From Apium graveolens (Eukaryota; Streptophyta; Magnoliopsida; Apiales; Apiaceae): a DNA stretch of 64,000 nt. Below the pieces are notes generated by a model. That model did no database searches, was not told the origin of the DNA, and saw only the letters and a program-made list of their open reading frames with translations. This document shows positions 58,913-64,000 of the stretch, in pieces; position 1 is the stretch's first letter, and each line of letters starts with the position of its first letter. A program made the position numbers and the translations under genes. The stretch is taken from assembly GCF_009905375.1 (NCBI RefSeq), contig NC_133647.1, positions 168,376,275 to 168,440,274 of the forward strand, given 5' to 3'.

Positions 58913-59791
58913 GAGAGCCCATTTGCAATTTCTCAGCTTCCGCCGCTTTCAATTTCTTTTGCCTTTTTAGATGCCCCGATAACTGGTTACGCTTCATTTT
59001 CAAATTATCTATTCATCAAACAAAATAATGCAATTAATTTTAGTCACCAATCCCAAATCAGTAAATCACAAAACACATACTACTTTTTACAAAAACAAAT
59101 CTCAATTATTCTCTAATTATTCACATCAAATCCTTAAATTGAAAAATAATAATAAACAAATAGTAAATTACAATATTATTAAAAAAGTAATTAGAATAGA
59201 AATCTTTAAACCATACCTGTGTTATAATTGCTGAATTGCAAAGCACAGATGATCCGATCTTCACGATGAGTCGATGACTTCCATTGTTTTGATAATTGAT
59301 ATTCAGAATGAACAGAGAACAATCCGTGTTCTGTATTTTATTCGATAGCTAAGCAGAGGGAAGGATAGGGTTTTGTACTTTTGTTATATGACTTCATCTG
59401 GCCATCTGGGGTAAAGGGTATAGACGCGCATAGTCCAAAAACTCAATTTCTCCAAACCTTTCACATTTTTACTTTGTTTTGTTTATTAAATAAATTTATA
59501 AATTATATTTTTAAAGTAAATTAAAGTAAATTATATTTTAATTTTAAAATAAAGTTATCACAAAGATAATAATATATTTTAAAATTTTAATATGTCCCCC
59601 AATCACATATATGTTAATGTATTCTAATTAAAATCTATATTTTAAAATATAAAAAATATAAAAATAAATAATATAAAAAATAAATACACCTATATACATA
59701 TGTTATTGAAATATTTTGGTGCCCCTGTGCGCGGTGGTGCCCTAGGCGGCCGCCTTGGTCGCCTTACCCAAGGGCCGGCCCTGCTCTCTCT

Positions 59792-60159
59792 TCTAACTCA
59801 TTCCACATCTCATGAGCAGAATTAGAGTTGATGACACTGCGGCCAATTGACTTAGATAAAGCTCTAAGGATCTAAGAAATAACCATATCATTGCACCTTG
59901 ACTAGGACTTAAAAGAAGGAGCAGTGCTGATATGTTTGGGAATCAATCCATCAACAAAACCTAGTTTATTTATAGTAGATAATGCAATAGTCATCGAACG
60001 CTTCCAATTGCTAAATCTTGTTCCATCAAATAACTCACTAACTAATTTCATGCCAGGAGAATCAGACGACTGAAGATGATATGGATTAACTTGATTGAAT
60101 TGTTGAGAATCAATAGAGTTATCGTGATCATTTTGTTCATCAATATAAGAATTTGCCAT
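59792..60159 (-). pseudogene. Copia gag, N-terminal part
   Basis: Minus strand from the ATG at 60159: MANSYIDEQNDHDNS, then SELFDGTRFSNWKRSMTIAL and LGFVDGLIPK, the N-terminal gag domain of copia elements. A frame break occurs before 59902. SAHEMWNELEE ends at the hAT insertion point. Confidence 0.85.
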
Positions 60160-60571
60160 AGAATACTTTTCTCAGCAAGATCAGTTAGGTATTTGACAAG
60201 ATATTAACCAAAATTACAATCACAAAAAAAGTGATCTCTACAAAATTGATATAATCAATTCATTCACAACGATGTCACACATAGAAAATAAGTAGAAATA
60301 ATTGTAATCACAACAGATCAATAAATCGAGATTAATCGAGAGAGATTGCTCAAGAATAACAAAGAAGCCGAACAAAATGAAGAACGGAAGAGATTACGAA
60401 TGAATCTCGAAATAGATCAAAGATTTTGAAGTGAATCTCGAATAAGATCGAAATCAAATGCAATAGATCAAATCAAAAAATTGAAGAAGGTAGATTGTAA
60501 GGAAAGATAGTACCTTTGATTGTGAGAAAGTGAATATGATTCTAAGAACGTGATTAAGCCATTGATGACCT

Positions 60572-60583
60572 GCTCTGATACCA
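60572..60583 (-). other. Primer binding site of the minus-strand copia
   Basis: gctctgatacca on the plus strand, adjacent to the LTR start tgtaaaa at 60584. Confidence 0.85.
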
Positions 60584-60824
60584 TGTAAAACCTAACAGTT
60601 TGCACAAAATAAAGAAGAAGACTAAGCTCACATGTTTTATTTACACAGAGAACAAAAGAGTTTGTTACAAAGCTTAGTCAGTAAAAAATGAAAGACATAT
60701 GCTTAAATACAAGAGCTAATGCTAGGAGGGAAAACTAACTTTTTAAATTAACTAACTAATTACAGTTGATTATTACTAATCTGTCATTGACCAGTCAAGT
60801 AATATGACCAATTGTAACGAAATT

Positions 60825-61170
60825 AAAATCCAATCACCCTCATCATCTTGATACTTCATACTAAAACTTTTTTTCTCCAAGTGCAGCCTCTTGATCACAT
60901 TATCTTCTAAATCTACAATTCCTGATATATTAGGTAGTTCAAACGTTATGGTAAGACGATTATGTGTTTCCTTTACAGTCATTTGGTTAAAGTCTTGTGG
61001 TGTACGAGGAACAACTATACCATGCACTGAGGCCATGCACGAACAAGAAAACTTTCTTCTACTTGGTTCCTCGTCATTTAATTTTCTCCTAATCTTTGAG
61101 GAGATGTTACCGCTCATCTTTCTTTTACCAGTTTGCCACTTTTCAATACCAAGACATTTATATATGTGAT
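60825..61170 (-). pseudogene. NLP copy 2: end of RWP-RK and most of PB1
   Basis: Minus strand: CLGIEKWQTGKRKM (second half of RWP-RK, with W-Q in place of W-P), KIRRKLNDEEPSRRKFSCS, then PB1 text MTVKETHNRLTITFELPN, SGIVDLEDNVIKRLHLEKKS and MKYQDDEGDWILIS, cut there by the copia LTR. It aligns throughout with exon 7 of the NLP at 38583-39025. The 5' side is cut at 61170 by another copia LTR. Only this exon is left in the window, so the copy is dead. Confidence 0.85.
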
Positions 61171-62365
61171 TGTTAGATATCAATCTCAAACGGGTGTTTT
61201 ATTTGAATAAGTTAACGTTTGTTTTGTCTGAGTCATTGTATGTAGCAGTATGCATTAGTATAGGATCGTGAGAATAAGTCTAAGTAGTGGAGAGTTTTCA
61301 GGAAGTTGGTTTTTTGTCATGTCCTATTATGTCGTTTATTTCAGTTATGAGTCTTTTCTTATATTGTATTTTGTCAAACTGAATAAATCATTGGTAATTC
61401 TTTGGAGAGCAGTTTATGTACTTTTCTTTCTCATTTTCGTACTAAACAGTTAATATACATATATCAATATCTATATTAACAATATTTGGTATCAGAGAAG
61501 GAAGTTCTGGGTGAATGTCAAAGACACCAACGATAGATGTTAACAAGCTGAAGGGAGGTTCCATAGGGTTAAGTTACCCGATGCTAACGAAAACCAACTA
61601 CACGAGCTGGGCTCTCAAGATGAAGGTTTTCATGCAGGAACAAGGGGTTTGGAGTGTTGTTGAACCGAGTGACCCAAAAGCTGCTATTACAGAGAAAAGT
61701 GATAAGAGTGACCCAAAAGCTGCTATTGTAGAGAAAAGTGACAAGATTTCCATGGCTATGATCTACCACGGCATTCCAGAGGAAATACTGTTTCCACTTG
61801 CGGAGAAAAAGATTGCTAAAGAGGTATGGGAGACTATTAAGCTACGCCAAGGAGTAGATCCAATGAAACAAGCACGAATTCAAACTTTGAAATACAAATT
61901 TGAGGCTTTGAGCATGAAAGAAAGTGAGCAAATCGATGATTTTCACCTGAAAATGAATGGGTTGGTAATGAACATCAGGGCTTTGTGGGAGGAGATGGAC
62001 GAAGCATACGTTGTGAAAAAGCTCCTACGTGCAGTACCGTCGAGGTTTCTACAAATTACATCCACCATGGAGAAATTTGGGGACCTTGAAACAATGTCCG
62101 TGGAGGAGGCCCTAGGCTCTCTCAAGGCACACGAGGAACGGATGGTGGGCAAAACAGAGCCAAAAGAAAGTCAGCTTTTACTGACTAAAGAAGAGTGGAA
62201 AAAAAGAGAAGATGATGAAAAGAAGCTATTATTTACCAGGGAGGAATGGCTGAGACGTGTAAACAATGAGGGATCTTCAAATTTCAGATGTTGAGGGAGT
62301 TGTGACAAAAGCAAAATTCGATACTATAATTGTCAAAACTATGGACATATAGTAGTTGAATGTCA
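61171..62365 (+). mobile_element. Ty1/copia 5' LTR and gag, truncated
   Basis: LTR 61171-61481 (tgttagatatca ... tattaaca), primer site tggtatcagag at 61487-61497, then gag. The element ends abruptly inside the zinc knuckle at about 62365, where CATA microsatellite begins. Pol and the 3' LTR are missing or outside the window. Confidence 0.8.
61515..62294 (+). CDS. Copia gag polyprotein (259 codons)
   Basis: Starts MSKTPTIDVNKLKGG. It contains LTKTNYTSWALKMKVFMQEQ, KEVWETIKLRQGVDPMKQAR and LKYKFEALSMKESEQIDDFH, the UBN2/retrotransposon gag domain. Two copies of a short unit SDPKAAI-x-EKSDK lie near residues 52-75. A TGA follows SSNFRC; beyond it KIRYYNCQNYGHIVVEC is a zinc knuckle in the same frame, so gag originally continued. 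An ORF with intact capsid-like domain but no pol. Confidence 0.8.
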   Translation: MSKTPTIDVNKLKGGSIGLSYPMLTKTNYTSWALKMKVFMQEQGVWSVVEPSDPKAAITEKSDKSDPKAAIVEKSDKISMAMIYHGIPEEILFPLAEKKIAKEVWETIKLRQGVDPMKQARIQTLKYKFEALSMKESEQIDDFHLKMNGLVMNIRALWEEMDEAYVVKKLLRAVPSRFLQITSTMEKFGDLETMSVEEALGSLKAHEERMVGKTEPKESQLLLTKEEWKKREDDEKKLLFTREEWLRRVNNEGSSNFRC

Positions 62366-64000
62366 AAACTTGTATACATACAGACATACATATATACATA
62401 CATATATACATACATACATACATATATATGCATACACAAATACAGAGACACACACATACACACATATACACATACATTTATAGATACATACTCATATATT
62501 CTTATTTGTCATCAATTTAACATCGTCCCCCAACACAATGAAATGACCAAATATTATATTAAATTATATGAAATAAAAAAATAGAATAGACTATTTATAT
62601 ACATATGTATGATTTATACTTTATTATTAATAATTATTTGACATATATCATATACTCCCGCCATATTATATTAAATTATATGAAATAAAAAAAATAGAAT
62701 AGACTATTTATATACATATGTATGATTTATACTTTACAATTAATAATTATTTGACATATGTCATATACTCCCGCCATCTCATAGGTTATTAACATCTTTA
62801 GGGGGGTTTGTTAAGCAAATTAATTTTTATGACAATTATACCCTACATTAATATCTATATAATATGTAATTCATCTCGTCATTCATTTATTAAAAATTAT
62901 CAATTGTTGTATAATTAATATGTGCATACGTACATACATACATATATATATACATACATACATACATACATACATATAATAAATATATACATATATATAA
63001 ATTAATACAAGGACATACACACACACATATATACTCGTACATTCTTATTTGTCATCAATCTAACATTGTCCTCGAACGTAATGAAATGGAGAAATATTAT
63101 ATTAAATTTAATTAAATAAAAAATAAATTATTTATTTATAGAGATATGTACGATTTATACTTCATTATTAATCATTCTAAGACATATATCATATACTCCC
63201 GCCATCTCATAGGTTGTTTACATCGTTGTTTGACACAGAGATTAAAAAATGAATTATGTTGAAGAAAAATTAAGAAATCGGGGTAAATTTTATAAATTAA
63301 TGCATACATACATACGTACATACATACATACATATATACATATATACACACACACATATATATATATGCATACACAAATACAAAGACACACACATACACA
63401 CATACATATATAAATACATACTCATATATTCTTATTTGTCCTCAATTTAACATCGTCCCCCAATACAATGAAATGGACAAATATTATATTAAATTATATG
63501 AAATAAAAAAATAGAATAGACTATTTATATACATTTGTATGATTTATACTTTACTATTAATAATTATTTGACATATATCATATACTCCCGTCGTCTCATA
63601 GGTTGTTAATATCGTTAGGGGGGTTTGTTAAGCAAATTAATTTTTATGACAATTATACCCTACATTAATATCTATATAATATGTAATTCATCTCTTCATT
63701 CATTTATTAAAAATTATCCATTATTGTATAATTAATATGTGCATACATACATACATACATACATACATACATGCATACACACATATAATAAATATATACA
63801 TATATATAAATTAATATAAGGACATACACACACACACACATACATACTTGTACATTCTTATTTGTCATCAATCTAACCTTGTCCTCCAACGTAATGAAAT
63901 GGAGAAATATTACTTTAAATTTAATAAAATAAAAAAATAAATTAATTATTTATAGAGATATGTACGATTTATACTTCACTATTAATCATTCTATGACATA
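62366..64000. repeat. Tandem repeat array with CATA microsatellite blocks
   Basis: A unit of about 400 bp recurs. Each has a (catacata)n block (from about 62376, 62930, 63300, 63740), a conserved segment with tcttatttgtcatcaat and atgaaatgga, then gacatatatcatatactccc. Alternate units match better: ggggggtttgttaagcaaat recurs at about 62801 and 63617, an apparent higher-order period near 816 bp. A 110-bp piece within the first unit is duplicated at about 62549-62660 and 62660-62770. The array continues past the window end. Confidence 0.8.

Larger units (their letters stand above)
45152..59783 (-). mobile_element. hAT transposon inserted in the copia gag
   Basis: Ends cagggccagccc on the left and, inward from the right, cagggccggccc. 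Flanked by a perfect 8-bp duplication ctctctct (45144-45151, 59784-59791). Subtracting the nested Sirevirus leaves about 1.6 kb, too short for a full hAT, with only the C-terminal part of a transposase on the minus strand. It is therefore an internally deleted copy. Confidence 0.85.
40921..60819 (-). mobile_element. Ty1/copia element (minus strand) hosting nested insertions
   Basis: LTRs of about 237 bp at 40921-41158 and 60584-60819 share most of their sequence (tgtaaaa at the left edge, gaccagtcaagtaa near the right edge). The primer site on the minus strand is at 60583-60572 (TGGTATCAGAGC); the purine tract is near 41159-41170 (minus AACTGGGGAGGG). Flanks aaact (40916-40920) and aaatt (60820-60824) are a probable 5-bp target duplication with one mismatch. 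Without the nested hAT and Sirevirus it is about 5.3 kb. Gag and pol are heavily broken. Confidence 0.85.

Noticed and set aside
59900..60160. Independent small gene on the minus strand
   Set aside because: It is the N-terminal gag of the copia element, next to its primer site and continued at 45143 after removal of the hAT.
62376..63830. CRISPR-like regularly spaced repeats
   Set aside because: These are CATA microsatellites and long satellite units in plant DNA, without short identical repeats separated by unique spacers or cas genes.

Overview
This is a plant nuclear window, almost certainly from a eudicot. The spliced host genes have GT-AG introns, there is a plastid-type rRNA dimethylase and a NIN-like transcription factor, the intergenic DNA is AT-rich, and retrotransposons use initiator-tRNA-Met primer sites. 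The Sirevirus and Tat-like LTR styles look Apiaceae-like to me, but I cannot prove that from sequence alone. No bacterial, CRISPR, rRNA or intact tRNA genes were seen.

Layout. (1) 1-7905: a decayed, rearranged Ty3/gypsy element on the minus strand. (2) 7906-12571: the 3' part of a Sirevirus-type Ty1/copia element (RNase H end, broken env-like ORF, 3' LTR), then a 37-bp minisatellite. (3) 13434-15103: a run of small inverted-repeat elements. (4) 15195-19333: an intact ten-exon PFC1/KsgA-type plastid rRNA adenine dimethylase gene, the clearest working host gene. (5) 19334-24236: AT-rich intergenic DNA with a tRNA-derived SINE. (6) 24237-28117: a Mutator-like element (MULE) with an eroded transposase and a GRF zinc-finger ORF. 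(7) 28437-28904: a GC-rich hAT-type MITE. (8) 29250-33489: an armadillo-repeat pseudogene split by an inverted-repeat element, itself carrying a nested Pack-MULE with a captured BAHD acyltransferase fragment. (9) 35649-39025: an NIN-like protein (NLP) gene whose RWP-RK exons have been duplicated internally. (10) 39587-40560: a probable Tat/Ogre-type LTR. (11) 40823-61170: the 3' end of a second, inverted NLP copy, split by a nested stack. (12) 61171-62365: LTR and gag of another copia element. (13) 62366-64000: tandem repeat DNA rich in CATA microsatellite.

The nested stack in (11) can be ordered from target-site duplications: NLP copy 2 < minus-strand copia (40921-60819) < hAT transposon (45152-59783, 8-bp duplication) < Sirevirus (45665-58708, 5-bp duplication). 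The youngest layer has LTRs about 1% different by eye and an uninterrupted 1136-codon env-like ORF, although its gag and pol carry stops.

Host genes and mobile DNA interact repeatedly here. Transposons sit within about 90 bp of the dimethylase start codon, break the ARM and second NLP genes, and have carried off part of a BAHD gene. I do not see a coordinated multi-gene system. The most unusual items are the NLP gene with repeated RWP-RK exons, the Pack-MULE with a possible donor-family MULE 3 kb away, and the repeated hairpin motif shared by the Sirevirus LTR and its pol-env spacer.
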